NCBI RefSeq assembly: GCF_008642235.1
Contig: NZ_SJEV01000001.1
Location: 124,001-188,000, forward strand
Length of the DNA: 64,000 nucleotides
Source of the DNA: Planctomonas psychrotolerans
GTDB taxonomy: Bacteria; Actinomycetota; Actinomycetes; Actinomycetales; Microbacteriaceae
Direction: 5' to 3'
The translations under genes and the position numbers were made by a program. The notes beneath the pieces were generated by a model that ran no database searches, was not told the DNA's origin, and saw only the letters and a program-made list of their open reading frames with translations. Of this stretch, positions 26,129 through 35,778 are shown in pieces (the first letter of the stretch is position 1; the number at the start of each line of letters is the position of its first letter).

Positions 26129-26652
26129 GACGACCTTTCGGCTAGAGGCGCGGCCCGCGGCGACCTGCCGGGGTCGGGTGTCGCGTCGAGGTGGTCGAGC
26201 GCGCGTACGACGGCGAGCAGAGCATCCGCCGTGGTGATCGATGGCGTGCTGAGCACGCGGTAGGCGACGCGACCCAGGGCGTCCTCGGCCGCGTCCTGAT
26301 CGGCCGGATCGTCGAGATCGATGCCGCGAAGCGCGAGGCGGTGCGCGGCGATGTCGTGCAGCCTGCTTCCCGCCGAGGCGCTCACTCCCCGCGTTCCGGT
26401 GGACATCGACCAGGAGAGGCGGGAGATCTCCCGCCGTGCGCCCTTGCGCAGCGTGACGGCGCTCACCGACCAGGCCGCATCCCGGATGGGGTCGAACAGG
26501 GGGATCAGCGCACCGATGGTGGCGATGGTCGCGGCGATGAGCAGCGCGAGCACCAGGCTGAGGCCGAGCGCGTAGGCCAGACCGCCGACGCCGACGGCGA
26601 GCAAAGCGGTGCGGATCGCAATCGTCTTCGGGGTGAGCGTTTCGCCGTTCAT
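26125..26652 (-). CDS. Small membrane protein in MoxR operon
   Basis: A 175-residue protein with two closely spaced membrane helices (about 12-50) and a basic then acidic cytosolic tail (DIAAHRLALRGIDLDDPADQ). It starts at ATG 26652, overlapping the DUF4129 gene stop (ATGA), with GGGGA upstream. Its place between DUF4129 and MoxR is where DUF4350 proteins are often found, but the length and content do not match that family well. Function unknown; probably a component of the same envelope system. Confidence 0.72.
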   Translation of the reverse strand: MNGETLTPKTIAIRTALLAVGVGGLAYALGLSLVLALLIAATIATIGALIPLFDPIRDAAWSVSAVTLRKGARREISRLSWSMSTGTRGVSASAGSRLHDIAAHRLALRGIDLDDPADQDAAEDALGRVAYRVLSTPSITTADALLAVVRALDHLDATPDPGRSPRAAPLAERSS

Positions 26653-27422
26653 GACGGGTCCCCATTGGACGGCTGGGCGGGGGCGGCGGGGTGCGCGACG
26701 GCGGCGGGCGCGGCTGCGGGCGCCGCGGCGGGCGCGTGCCAGCTCGCGGCGATCCGACCCAGGCAGTCGGACGCGCGTTCCACCTCCACCGCCGTGACCG
26801 GATGCGTGCTGAACCGGGCGAGCTCGTAGAGCGACAGCAGTTCGGCCGTCGCGTCGGGCGCCGCCCGGGTGGCGGTGAGCATGGCGACCGTGAATTCGGT
26901 GGGGGTGGCCGCGGGATGCCGGGCCACACCCGACTCGGCCGCCGCCTCCTCGAGGGAGAGCCAGGCGGAGACGACGGCGTCGGTCGGGTCGGCGATGTCC
27001 CGCAACGACACCCGGGCCGCCTCCACGCCGCGCAGCAGCACCGGGATGTCGGGGAGCACGTCGGCGGAGTCCACGATGCCGGCTCCCCGGGGTGCGTCCG
27101 CCTCGGGCAGAGGCTGCCGGTACCGCAACCAGAACCGCCACAGCAGGAACGCGAGTGCGCTCAGTGCCACCACGGTGAGCACGGCGAGAACCCAGCTCAG
27201 GTCGAGGGGCGTGGCCTCGGATGCCGGCGGCAGGAGTGGACCGTTGGCTCCCTCCTCAGCGGGTTGGGGCTGCGCGGTGGGCGTCGGTGGGGGCGGGAAC
27301 GCGAAGTCGTAGTCGCGCGGCTCGATCACCCACGGGCCCCGCAGCGCGGCTCCGACGACGGCCAGGGTCAGCAGGGCTCCGGCGCCCGCGAGAACGGCGA
27401 ACGATGCCCCCTGCTTCCGCAC
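26649..27422 (-). CDS. DUF4129 domain membrane protein
   Basis: A 257-residue protein. The first helix is at about 8-28, a proline-rich extracytoplasmic segment follows (FPPPPTPTAQPQP), then a second helix (about 75-98) and a cytosolic DUF4129 domain at the C-terminus (ELLSLYELARFSTHPVTAVE, the domain hallmark) with an Ala/Pro tail. DUF4129 is often the C-terminal part of TgpA-type transglutaminases; here it is a separate protein at the head of the operon. The GTG 27422 start has GGAG seven bases upstream and is preferred; ATG 27446 in the same frame is the alternative. Confidence 0.85.
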   Translation of the reverse strand: MRKQGASFAVLAGAGALLTLAVVGAALRGPWVIEPRDYDFAFPPPPTPTAQPQPAEEGANGPLLPPASEATPLDLSWVLAVLTVVALSALAFLLWRFWLRYRQPLPEADAPRGAGIVDSADVLPDIPVLLRGVEAARVSLRDIADPTDAVVSAWLSLEEAAAESGVARHPAATPTEFTVAMLTATRAAPDATAELLSLYELARFSTHPVTAVEVERASDCLGRIAASWHAPAAAPAAAPAAVAHPAAPAQPSNGDPS

Positions 27423-27527
27423 GCCACCACTCCGTTCGCTGCGCATCCGCCGGTCGACGGCGTGCAGCCAGCTTACGGGCCGCGACGCGCGCCCCGTGGT
27501 CGGCTCCGCTGCGACGCCTGTCGCACC

Positions 27528-27740
27528 GGTCCCTGAGCTCGTCGCAGGGACGCAGCGCACCTCACGTCACTTCGACCGAACCCCACGGTCCCTGAAGCTC
27601 GTCGAAGCAACGTCGCGCACCTCACGTCGCTTCGACAGGCACCATTCGGTCCCTGAGCTCGTCGAAGGGACGCTGCGCACCTCACGTCGCTTCGACAGGC
27701 TCAGCGACCGTACGCGTCGCTTCGACAGGCTCAGCGACCG
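27528..27740. repeat. Array of hairpin repeats, some degenerate
   Basis: This fills the 308-base gap between the acyl-CoA synthetase stop and the DUF4129 start. About eight elements of both stem types are present. Several are truncated or mutated (for example CCCTGAAGCTCGTCGAAGC and GTCACTTCGACC). The leftmost element overlaps the last codons and stop of the acyl-CoA synthetase gene. Bases 27423-27527 hold the DUF4129 upstream region; no other feature is seen. Confidence 0.9.
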
Positions 27741-29428
27741 GGCTTCAAGCCGGGGAACTCGTCGTCGCGCCACTCGCCGGGGAGGCGCTCGCCTCGGTCG
27801 GCGGCCTCCTGCTCGCGCTGCCGCAGCTCGACCCGCCGGATCTTGCCCGAACTCGTCTTGGGCAACTCGAAGAACTCGACCCGCCGCACCCGCATGTAGG
27901 GCGGGAGGCCCGACCGCGCGTGTCGCAGAACTTCGAGCGCCGTCTCCGGCGAGGCGTCCCACCCGGCGGCCAGAGCCACGTACGCCTTGACGACGCTGAG
28001 CCGAGTCTCGTGCGGCGCCGGCACCACCGCCGCTTCGGCGACGGCCGGATGCTCGATCAGCACGCTCTCCACCTCGAAGGGCGACACCTTGTAGTCCGAC
28101 GACTTGAAGATGTCGTCGGTGCGACCGACGAAGGTGATGAACCCGTCGGCATCGCGGCTCGCCACGTCGCCGGTGTGGAAGAAACCATCCCGCATGGCGA
28201 CTTCGGTGCGCTCCGCATCTCCGAAGTACCCGGACATGAGGTTCACCGTGGCCGTGGACAGGTCGAGGCAGACCTCGCCCTCCTCGGCGCGCTCCCCCGT
28301 CGCCGGATCGAGGAGGGCGATCTCCACCCCGGGAAGCGGATGCCCCATCGAGCCGGCCTTGATCGCCGACCCCGGGGCGTTGCCGATGATGGCCGTGGTC
28401 TCGGTCTGGCCGTAGCCGTCGCGGATCCCGAGTCCCCACGCCTGGTCGATCTGGTTGATGACCTCGGGATTGAGGGGCTCCCCCGCCGAGAGGATCTCCC
28501 GGAGCGCGGGCGGGCGCTCCCCGAGCTCCGACTGGATCAGCATCCGCCACACCGTCGGCGGCGCGCAGAAGGTGGTCACCTCGGCCCGGCGCAGCTGCGC
28601 GAGCAGTGCGCCGGCGTCGAAGCGCGCGTAGTTGTACACGAAGACCGTCGCCTCGGCGATCCACGGCGCGAAGAAGCAGCTCCACGCGTGCTTGCCCCAG
28701 CCGGGCGAGCTGATCGCGAGGTGCACGTCGCCCGGGCGCACCCCGAGCCAGTACATGGTGGTCAGGTGGCCGACCGGGTACGAGACCTGGCTGTGCACCA
28801 CCATCTTGGGCTTGTTCGTGGTGCCCGAGGTGAAGTAGATCAGCGACGGGTCGTCGGACTGCACGTCCACCCGCGGGCGGTCGGGCGACGCCGTGGCAGC
28901 ATCGGCGAACCGCGCCCACCCGGCGACCTCGTGCCCCACGCAGATGCGGGTGTAGTCGCCGGGTACCGCGTCGAACGTGGCGGTGTCGGCCGCGTTCGCG
29001 ATGACCGCGTGCACGCCGCCCCGCTGCACCCGGTCGGCGAGGTCGGCGGCACCCAGCACCGTGGAGGTGGGCAGGATGACCGCGCCGAGCTTCATGATGC
29101 CGAGCATCGCTTCCCAGAGCTCCACCTGGTTCCCGAGCATGAGCAGCACGCGGTCTCCCCGCGACACCCCCTGCTCAGCGAGCCAGGTGGCGACCCGGTC
29201 CGAGCGCTCGGCCATGTCGGCGTAACTGATCCGGCTCTCGCTGCCGTCCTCCTCCACGAGCCAGAGGGCGATGCGGTCGTTGTCGCGAGCGACGACGTCG
29301 AACCAGTCCGTGGCCCAGTTGAAGGAGTCCCCGACGTCCGGCCACCGGAACTGCTCGCTCGCCGAGGCGATGTCCTGCCGGGAGGAGAGGAGCAGGTCCC
29401 GGGCGGCGCGGAAGTCGGGGGCGGTCAT
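27731..29428 (-). CDS. Acyl-CoA synthetase (AMP-forming)
   Basis: A 565-residue ANL-superfamily ligase with P-loop [12 protein letters not shown] (about 190), GYGQTETT (about 345), hinge [22 protein letters not shown] and C-terminal catalytic lysine segment [10 protein letters not shown]. It activates a carboxylic acid (probably short/medium chain or aromatic) to its CoA ester via an acyl-AMP. The start ATG 29428 overlaps the catalase stop by four bases, an unusual operon partner. The stop codon TGA is supplied by a 23-base dispersed repeat element, so the last four residues KPGR lie at the repeat junction. Confidence 0.92.
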   Translation of the reverse strand: MTAPDFRAARDLLLSSRQDIASASEQFRWPDVGDSFNWATDWFDVVARDNDRIALWLVEEDGSESRISYADMAERSDRVATWLAEQGVSRGDRVLLMLGNQVELWEAMLGIMKLGAVILPTSTVLGAADLADRVQRGGVHAVIANAADTATFDAVPGDYTRICVGHEVAGWARFADAATASPDRPRVDVQSDDPSLIYFTSGTTNKPKMVVHSQVSYPVGHLTTMYWLGVRPGDVHLAISSPGWGKHAWSCFFAPWIAEATVFVYNYARFDAGALLAQLRRAEVTTFCAPPTVWRMLIQSELGERPPALREILSAGEPLNPEVINQIDQAWGLGIRDGYGQTETTAIIGNAPGSAIKAGSMGHPLPGVEIALLDPATGERAEEGEVCLDLSTATVNLMSGYFGDAERTEVAMRDGFFHTGDVASRDADGFITFVGRTDDIFKSSDYKVSPFEVESVLIEHPAVAEAAVVPAPHETRLSVVKAYVALAAGWDASPETALEVLRHARSGLPPYMRVRRVEFFELPKTSSGKIRRVELRQREQEAADRGERLPGEWRDDEFPGLKPGR

Positions 29429-31086
29429 TCGCCGGCCAGCACCATGCGCTCGTTGGGAACGCAGTGGGTCATCTCGAGGTCGCCCACGTCGCGAGTGCCG
29501 TTCGAGCCGAGGTTCGCGAGGCGGGCGAGCTCGTCCTCCGACAGCGTCTGGCTGGCGAGCGGCGGAAGCGACCGCACGTCGTCGGCGGTGATGCCGAGTC
29601 CCTCGCCCACGCGCGCGCCCAGCTCGTCCTCGCACAGGAAGAAGTGCCACACCATGCGCTCCTGAACCTCGCGCGAAGCCTGCCCGATCAGCGTCACCAG
29701 GTTCGACACGAGGTCGTCCTGCTCCCAGGTGTCCATGAGCAGGTAGCGCTGTCCGGCCTGGATGTAGTCGTTCGTGCGGGGAATGCGCTTGCGGGTGAGG
29801 CGCCCCGTGATCTCCGGACCTTGCTCGTCGTGGGTCGGGTAGGTCCCCTCGCGGAGACCACCGGTGATCGACGGCTCGTAGTTGACATGCGGGTTCTCGC
29901 CGCCGCCGTCCACCGAGTAGGTCATCTGGCCGTCACGCTGGTTGGTGGAGACGCGGGCGTTCTTCGCCGAGTTCACCGGCAGCTGCAGGTAGTTCGGCCC
30001 CACGCGGTAGCGCTGCGCGTCGCTGTAGGAGAAGGTGCGCCCCACGAGCATCTTGTCGTCGGAGAAGTCGAGTCCGTCGACGAGCACACCGGTGCCGAAC
30101 GAGAGCTGCTCGTTCTCGGCGAAGAAGTTGCGCACGTTGCTCGTGAGCACCATCGTGCCGACGGCCTTCGGCGGGAACTGATTCTCCGGCCACACCTTGG
30201 TGTCGTCCAGCGGGTCGAAGTCGAGCTCGGGGTGGTCGTCGTCGCTCATGACCTGCACGCGGAGTTCCCACTCGGGGTAGTCGCCGCGCTCGATGGCGTC
30301 GTAGAGGTCCTTGGAGGCGTGGCCGAGGTCGCCCGCCTGGATCGCTGCCGCATCCTTCTCGGTGAGGCTCGACACCCCGGCCTTCGGGATCCAGTGGTAC
30401 TTGACGAGGTGGGTGAGACCCTCGGCGTTGACCCACTTGTACGTGTTCACGCCGAAGCCCTGCTGCGTGCGGTAGTTCGCGGGGATGCCGCGCGGGCTGA
30501 ACAGGTTGACGAGCATGTGCATCGACTCGGGAGTCTGCGACATGAAGTCGAAGATGCGGCCCGGCTCCTGGCGGAATGTGACGGGGTCGGGCTTCAGGGA
30601 GTGGATGACGTCGGGGAACTTGATGGCGTCGCGGATGAAGAAGACACCGAGGTTGTTGCCGACGAGGTCCCAGTTGCCGTCTTCGGTGTAGAACTTCACG
30701 GCGAAGCCTCGCGGGTCGCGGGCGGCCTCGGAGGAGTCTCGGCCGCCGATCACGGTGGAGAAGCGGATGGCGAGGTCGGTGCGCTTGCCCGCCTCGGCGA
30801 AGAGCTTGGCGCGGGTGTACTTCGCGATGGGCTCGTCGCCCCAGGTGCCGGTGGCCTCGAAGTGGCCGAACGCGACGGCGCCCCGGGCGTGCACGACGCG
30901 CTCCGGGATGCGCTCCCGGTCGAAGTGGCTGATCTTCTCGAGGAACTGGTAGTTCTCCAGCGTGGCCGGGCCGCGCGCGCCCACGGTGCGGGAGTTCTGA
31001 TTGTCGTATACGGGGTGACCCTGCCGGTTGGTGAGTACCGGTCGGTCGTCGCCCTCGGCGGGCGGCTGCGCAGAAACGTCTGTCAT
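29425..31086 (-). CDS. Monofunctional haem catalase
   Basis: A 553-residue clade-typical catalase. The active-site histidine lies in [16 protein letters not shown] (about 65), the distal asparagine in [15 protein letters not shown], and the proximal haem tyrosine in [16 protein letters not shown]. It dismutates hydrogen peroxide in the cytosol. The start ATG 31086 has AAAGGA six bases upstream. It is divergent from the azoreductase gene across 112 bases, a plausible shared oxidative-stress control region, though no clear operator was seen. Coupled to a downstream acyl-CoA synthetase. Confidence 0.97.
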   Translation of the reverse strand: MTDVSAQPPAEGDDRPVLTNRQGHPVYDNQNSRTVGARGPATLENYQFLEKISHFDRERIPERVVHARGAVAFGHFEATGTWGDEPIAKYTRAKLFAEAGKRTDLAIRFSTVIGGRDSSEAARDPRGFAVKFYTEDGNWDLVGNNLGVFFIRDAIKFPDVIHSLKPDPVTFRQEPGRIFDFMSQTPESMHMLVNLFSPRGIPANYRTQQGFGVNTYKWVNAEGLTHLVKYHWIPKAGVSSLTEKDAAAIQAGDLGHASKDLYDAIERGDYPEWELRVQVMSDDDHPELDFDPLDDTKVWPENQFPPKAVGTMVLTSNVRNFFAENEQLSFGTGVLVDGLDFSDDKMLVGRTFSYSDAQRYRVGPNYLQLPVNSAKNARVSTNQRDGQMTYSVDGGGENPHVNYEPSITGGLREGTYPTHDEQGPEITGRLTRKRIPRTNDYIQAGQRYLLMDTWEQDDLVSNLVTLIGQASREVQERMVWHFFLCEDELGARVGEGLGITADDVRSLPPLASQTLSEDELARLANLGSNGTRDVGDLEMTHCVPNERMVLAGE

Positions 31087-31186
31087 GGAGTTCCTTTCAC
31101 GAAACGGGTCGAGCCTATGCTTCCATCCTGCCTCAGGCGGCCTGTGCACCCCACCGCGCGGCGGTCGCTCGGGCGCTTCCGGTCGC

Positions 31187-31192
31187 TAGCAT
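31187..31192 (+). promoter_or_regulatory. -10 box TAGCAT for leaderless azoreductase gene
   Basis: TAGCAT is followed by GGGCGG and then the ATG at 31199, six bases spacing. There is no other start or Shine-Dalgarno. Confidence 0.5.
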
Positions 31193-31198
31193 GGGCGG

Positions 31199-31852
31199 AT
31201 GCCCCGACTTCTGCACCTCGACTCCTCCGCCGACTCGGTCTCGTCCCGGTCGCGCGCCATCACTCGCACCTTCGCCGACGCGTGGGCCGCCGCCGGCCCG
31301 GATAACACCGTCGTGTACCGGGACCTTCACGCCAACCCGCTTCCGCACCTCTCCGACGCCGCGCTGCACTGGCCCGAGCGCCTGCGCGCCGAGGGCAGCA
31401 CCGTGTCCGCCGAGGACGAGGCGCTGCAGAACGAGATCCTCGAGGAACTTCTGAGCGCCGACGTGCTGCTCGTGGGCGCGCCGCTGTACAACTACTCCCT
31501 GCCGTCCACGCTGAAGGCGTGGGTCGACTACATCCACGTTCCCGGCATCACCACGCCGTTCGACGTTCCGTCGCAGCCGCTCGCGGGGAAGCCGGCCGTG
31601 GTCGTGTCGAGCCGCGGCGGATCCTACGACGAGGGCACGCCCACCGAGGGCTGGGACCACGCGGTGCCCGTGCTGCGCATCATCCTCGGCGAGGCACTGG
31701 GCATGGACGTCTCGGTGATCACGACGAGCCTCACGCTCGCCGAGGTCATCCCCGCGCGCGTCGACGACATCCCCCGCGCCGAGCGCGAACTCGCTCAGGC
31801 GCACACCGACGCCGCAGCGCTCGCCACCCGGCTGGGTACCGCGGCCGTCTGA
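31199..31852 (+). CDS. FMN-dependent NADH:quinone oxidoreductase / azoreductase
   Basis: A 217-residue flavodoxin-like azoreductase with phosphate loop LHLDSSADSVSSRS (about 5-18), the FMN-binding PLYNYSLPSTLKAWVDYI (about 95-112) and SSRGGSYDEG (near 142). The family reduces quinones and azo dyes with NAD(P)H in two-electron steps, limiting redox cycling. It is divergent from catalase, consistent with an oxidative-stress role. Its 3' end is 18 bases from the convergent PAP2/diacylglycerol kinase gene. Confidence 0.92.
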   Translation: MPRLLHLDSSADSVSSRSRAITRTFADAWAAAGPDNTVVYRDLHANPLPHLSDAALHWPERLRAEGSTVSAEDEALQNEILEELLSADVLLVGAPLYNYSLPSTLKAWVDYIHVPGITTPFDVPSQPLAGKPAVVVSSRGGSYDEGTPTEGWDHAVPVLRIILGEALGMDVSVITTSLTLAEVIPARVDDIPRAERELAQAHTDAAALATRLGTAAV

Positions 31853-31870
31853 TCCTCGCCGCGCCGATGG

Positions 31871-33448
31871 TCAGGCGCGGGGACTGTACAGCCGGAGTGC
31901 ACCGGGCCGGATGCGCACGGTCGCTTCGCGCAGCCGCGTCCCCGATCCCGTGCCGTCGAGCACCTCGCCGTCGTGCGCGAGTCGCGCGGGTGCTCCATCC
32001 GGCGACCGCACCGCGATGACCACCTCGTCGGTGATCCGTGATTCCGCGGCGGCCGCGGGCAGCAGCCGGAGAGTGCGCAACGCCGCGCTGGTGCGCCGAC
32101 CGAAGGCGAGCGCGGCCACCGCGTGCGGTCGCGCTCCGGCGTGCAGCACACGCACGTCGAGTACGCCGTCGTCGAGGCGGAGGCGCTGCATGGGAGCGAC
32201 GGTGGCCGCGTGATTGCGGTTGACGCCCACGAACACCGACCAGACCCGTGCCCGGCGGCCCTCTACCACGATGTCGACGGGACGGGCTCGGCGGAGCACG
32301 CGGGACGCGGCGACCAGGCCACCCAGCCACTTGCTGAGGTACCGTTCCCGCCGCTCCCGTTCGGCGACGAAGGCGGGATAGACGCCGAGCGACACCGCGT
32401 TCAACACGGTCAGCGGCTCCGCGCCGTCGACGCTCAGCTCGGCGACATCGGCCCGCACGCCGTGGCCCGAGCGCAACGCACGCACCGCATCCTCCACCGA
32501 TTCGAGTCCCGCGGCGCGCGCGAAGTGGTTGAAGGTGCCGCCCGGCAGCACCAGCAGTGGCACGTCGAACGCCCGCGCCAGGTGGGCGACGGTTGCCACG
32601 GTTCCGTCACCGCCGCACGCCCCGAGCACGGTCGGCGGGCGTGACGAGCCGAAGGCGCTCGAAACGATGTCGGAGAGGTCGTCGCCGTCCGCGAGTCGCC
32701 GCACCGTGGCCGCGGGCAGATTCTCGCTGACGAACCCGGTGGGGTCGGGGCGCCAGACGCTTCGCCCCGAAGAAGGATTGATCAGGAGGAGCACCCCTTC
32801 CCCGTCGGCCGACGCGGGCAGGACGACCTCGGCGCCACCCGAACGCCGCCCGACGCGCATCCGGCGATCCGCCCGGGCAGGCACGAGGGCCTTGCCCACC
32901 GTTGCCATAGCCACGCCGATCGCGAGGCCGCCCACCACGTCGGAGAACCAGTGGGCTCCGGTGTGCAGGCGGGAGTACGCCACCGCACCGGCCAGGGGAC
33001 CGATCGCGGCGCCGACCCGGGGCGACTCGAGCGCGACGCCCGCGGCGAATCCCGCAGCGCTCGCCGAGTGCCCCGACGGGAATGACGGCGACGTGGGCTG
33101 CCTGCGGAGCCTCCTGCCCACCGGCACGTCCTTCAGCAGCGGCCGGTCGCCACCGAAGATCCGCTTGCCGACGAGGTTCGCCAGGATGCTCGCGAGCGTG
33201 AGCGACGCGGCACCGCGCACGCCGGCGCGGCGGTGACCGGCGAGCGACAGGATGCCGGCGAGCGAGAACCAGAGCACGCCGCGGTCGGCCGCGCGGGAGA
33301 GGTGCACCGCGCCGCGGTCGAGTACGGGATGCGCGGCGCGGCCGTTGATGCGACGCGCCACCACCGCATCCACGCGTCGCACGGCACGGGGCATCAGCCG
33401 GAGGCGGCGCAGGGCGACGCGCGGGGCGACCGGCCGACGGAGCATCAT
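31871..33448 (-). CDS. PAP2 phosphatase - diacylglycerol kinase fusion
   Basis: A 525-residue bifunctional lipid enzyme. Residues about 20-185 are a membrane PAP2 phosphatase with KRIFGGDRP, PSFPSGHSASA and SRLHTGAHWFSDV, all three conserved motifs. Residues about 215-525 form a cytosolic diacylglycerol kinase catalytic domain (LLINPSSG, GACGGDGTVATVA, LPGGTFNHFARAAG). Such fusions may recycle phosphatidate or undecaprenyl-type phosphates. The start is ATG 33448 (a second ATG follows directly), with a TACCCT -10 box six bases upstream and no Shine-Dalgarno. Divergent from the DNA ligase gene. Confidence 0.92.
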   Translation of the reverse strand: MMLRRPVAPRVALRRLRLMPRAVRRVDAVVARRINGRAAHPVLDRGAVHLSRAADRGVLWFSLAGILSLAGHRRAGVRGAASLTLASILANLVGKRIFGGDRPLLKDVPVGRRLRRQPTSPSFPSGHSASAAGFAAGVALESPRVGAAIGPLAGAVAYSRLHTGAHWFSDVVGGLAIGVAMATVGKALVPARADRRMRVGRRSGGAEVVLPASADGEGVLLLINPSSGRSVWRPDPTGFVSENLPAATVRRLADGDDLSDIVSSAFGSSRPPTVLGACGGDGTVATVAHLARAFDVPLLVLPGGTFNHFARAAGLESVEDAVRALRSGHGVRADVAELSVDGAEPLTVLNAVSLGVYPAFVAERERRERYLSKWLGGLVAASRVLRRARPVDIVVEGRRARVWSVFVGVNRNHAATVAPMQRLRLDDGVLDVRVLHAGARPHAVAALAFGRRTSAALRTLRLLPAAAAESRITDEVVIAVRSPDGAPARLAHDGEVLDGTGSGTRLREATVRIRPGALRLYSPRA

Positions 33449-33454
33449 GGCTCA

Positions 33455-33460
33455 AGGGTA
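33455..33460 (-). promoter_or_regulatory. -10 box TACCCT for leaderless PAP2 gene
   Basis: Minus-strand TACCCT, six bases, then ATG at 33448. It lies in the 73-base divergent region shared with the DNA ligase gene. Confidence 0.5.
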
Positions 33461-33521
33461 GGACTCTCTCCGGGTGAGCGGGTCGCCGACGGGGACAACG
33501 CCGAGGGTGGAAGATCGAGTC

Positions 33522-34574
33522 ATGCAGCCGAGTCCCGCTTCGCCGATCGCCCCCATGCTCGCCAAGGCCGTGAAGACCGTGCCGGAGCCCGACAGCGTGC
33601 CCGGCGGGCTCAGCTACGAACCGAAATGGGACGGGTTCCGCGCGATCGTCTACTACGACGGTTCCACGGTCGAGATCGGCAGCCGCGGGTCGAAGATGCT
33701 CACCCGCTACTTCCCCGAACTGGTCGAGGCCTTCTCCCGCCTGCTGCCCGAGCCGTGCGTTCTCGACGGGGAGATCGTGGTGCGCACGGGTGCACCCGGC
33801 AGCGAGCGACTCGACTGGGAGGCACTGTCGCAGCGCATCCACCCCGCGGACAGCCGGGTACGTACGCTCGCGCGGGACACGCCCGCCGCGTTCGTTGGCT
33901 TCGACCTGCTCGCCCAGGGGGAGGAGAGCCTGCTCGACGCGCCATTCGCGGAGCGGCGCGCAGCACTGGAGGACCTGATCGGCACGGTGGGCGAGCCCAT
34001 CTTCCTCACCCGCACGACCGAGGACGGCGAACTGGCCCGCCGCTGGTTGGTGGAGTTCGAGGGCGCCGGACTCGACGGCGTGGTGGCCAAGCCGCTTGCC
34101 GCTGCGTACGCCCCGGGCAAGCGGATCATGCTGAAGACGAAGCACCACCGCACGGCCGACGTGGTGCTGGTCGGATACCGCGTGCACAAGAGCGGGCGCG
34201 GAGTCGGCTCACTGCTCCTCGGCCTGTACGACGACGAGGGCACGCTGCGTAACGTGGGCGGGGCATCCGCCTTCAGCGACGCGCGCCGGCTGGAGCTGGT
34301 GGACGAACTGGACGAGCTCGTGGTGCGTGATGATTCCGGCGATGCGGTGCGCGGCGAGACCGACCGCAGCCGGTTCTCGTCGTCGAAGGACGTGTCGTTC
34401 GTGCGGCTGGAGCCGGTGCGGGTGATCGAGGTGCAGTACGACCAGATGGAGGGCGCACGCTTCCGGCACACGGTGCAGTTCGCGCGGTGGCGCGACGACC
34501 GGGAGGCGCGGTCGTGCACCTTCGACCAGCTCGACCGGCCGATCGCCTACGACCTGCAGAGGGTGCTCGCCTGA
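33522..34574 (+). CDS. ATP-dependent DNA ligase (LigC type)
   Basis: A 350-residue ATP-dependent ligase. Nucleotidyltransferase motif I has lysine K35 in YEPKWDGFR, followed by motif III-like FVGFDLLA and motif IV GLDGVVAK, then an OB-fold with motif V MLKTKHHRTADVV. It seals nicks in DNA, probably in a repair pathway; actinobacterial LigC works with stand-alone LigD-like polymerases. The start ATG 33522 is preferred over upstream in-frame codons because homology begins there. The convergent neighbour encodes exactly such a polymerase; no Ku gene is in the window. Confidence 0.93.
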   Translation: MQPSPASPIAPMLAKAVKTVPEPDSVPGGLSYEPKWDGFRAIVYYDGSTVEIGSRGSKMLTRYFPELVEAFSRLLPEPCVLDGEIVVRTGAPGSERLDWEALSQRIHPADSRVRTLARDTPAAFVGFDLLAQGEESLLDAPFAERRAALEDLIGTVGEPIFLTRTTEDGELARRWLVEFEGAGLDGVVAKPLAAAYAPGKRIMLKTKHHRTADVVLVGYRVHKSGRGVGSLLLGLYDDEGTLRNVGGASAFSDARRLELVDELDELVVRDDSGDAVRGETDRSRFSSSKDVSFVRLEPVRVIEVQYDQMEGARFRHTVQFARWRDDREARSCTFDQLDRPIAYDLQRVLA

Positions 34575-34610
34575 CCCGGCCCTCCCTCTCCCCCCACCCT
34601 CCCGCGTTGT

Positions 34611-34722
34611 GCGCTTGATCCGGCATGGGTGCGAGCGTTACGCGCTCAATCCGGCATGGGGACGCGCGCTGAGCGATTGAGCCGGCATGGGGACGCGCAC
34701 TGAGCGATTGAGCCGGCACTGA
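34611..34722 (+). repeat. 31-base tandem repeat, 3.6 copies
   Basis: Unit begins GCGATTGAGCCGGCATGGGG. Four copies, the first diverged and the fourth truncated, fill the gap between the convergent ligase and polymerase genes. The shared invariant core is CCGGCATGGG. Confidence 0.9.
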
Positions 34723-34742
34723 CGGCGGCACGGCCGGGCGGC

Positions 34743-35765
34743 TCAGTCGGTCTTCCTCGCCCGGCTCGGTTGCACGCGCGGCGGCTCGCCCGGCATCTTC
34801 GGGTAGTCCGGCGGGAACGGCAGCTCGCCGAGGCCCGCGGCGAGGTCGCGCTCCCACCAGCCGAGCAGCACGTCGATCGTGCCGGGCTTGTCGTGCATCC
34901 GCGCCCACGGGTCTCCCGTGGTGGCCAGCCGCTCGGGCACGGTGAGCACGGTGAAGGCGCGCGGGTCGGCGTTCTCCAGCTCGTCCCACTCGATCGGGCA
35001 GGAGACGGGGGCGTGAGCGAGTGCCCGTGGGCTGTACGCACCGGCCATGGTGCGGTCCCGGTTCGCCTGGTTGAAGTCGACGAATACCTTCTCGCCGCGC
35101 TCCTCCTTCCACCACGCCGTGGTGACCCGGTCGGGCATGCGGCGTTCGAGTTCCCGAGCGGCCGCGATCACGGCATGCCGCACGTCGAGGAACTCGCGCA
35201 GCGGCTCGATCGGCGCGAAGACGTGCAGGCCGCGGTTGCCGGAGGTCTTGAGAAAGGCGTCGAGCCCCGCCTCGGCGAGCACGGAGCGCAGCTCGAGCGC
35301 GGCGGGGATCGCGTCGTCGAAATCGGTGCCCGGCTGCGGGTCGAGATCGATGCGCAGCTGATCCGGATTGTCGGAGTTGCCCGCCCGAGAGGGCCACGGA
35401 TGGAACACGACGGTGTTCATCTGCGCCGCCCACACCGCGGCGGCGGGCTCGTCGAGCACGAGCTGCGGATGCGACCGGGCGCTGGGATAGACCACCGTCA
35501 CCGAACGCACGTACTCGGGGGCTCCCTTCGGCGGGTTCTTCGAGAAGAACTGGTCGCCGTCGATGCCGTTCGAGAACCGCTGGAGCGCCAGCGGTCGGTC
35601 GCCGTTCGCCGCGAGGAACGCCGTGCCCACCGTCGCCAGGTAGGTGGCGAGGTCGAGCTTCGTGATGCCGAGGTCCGGCCAGAGCACGCGGCTCGGGCTG
35701 GAGATCCGCACGTCGCGCGTGCCGTGCGGGCCGTCGACGGGGAGGACGATCGCTTCGGTTGCCAT
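34743..35765 (-). CDS. LigD-type polymerase/primase domain protein
   Basis: A 340-residue stand-alone archaeo-eukaryotic primase-polymerase like the LigD polymerase domain. Metal ligands D140 and D142 are in QLRIDLDPQPG. The conserved KTSGNRGLHVF (about 170) and a third acidic site in WDELE are visible. It can add ribonucleotides during gap filling in end joining or base-excision repair. The start ATG 35765 (MATEAIVLPVDGPHG) begins at the homologous region. Convergent with the LigC-type ligase, forming a split two-gene repair pair. Confidence 0.92.
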   Translation of the reverse strand: MATEAIVLPVDGPHGTRDVRISSPSRVLWPDLGITKLDLATYLATVGTAFLAANGDRPLALQRFSNGIDGDQFFSKNPPKGAPEYVRSVTVVYPSARSHPQLVLDEPAAAVWAAQMNTVVFHPWPSRAGNSDNPDQLRIDLDPQPGTDFDDAIPAALELRSVLAEAGLDAFLKTSGNRGLHVFAPIEPLREFLDVRHAVIAAARELERRMPDRVTTAWWKEERGEKVFVDFNQANRDRTMAGAYSPRALAHAPVSCPIEWDELENADPRAFTVLTVPERLATTGDPWARMHDKPGTIDVLLGWWERDLAAGLGELPFPPDYPKMPGEPPRVQPSRARKTD

Positions 35766-35778
35766 GGCGCAAATCTAC

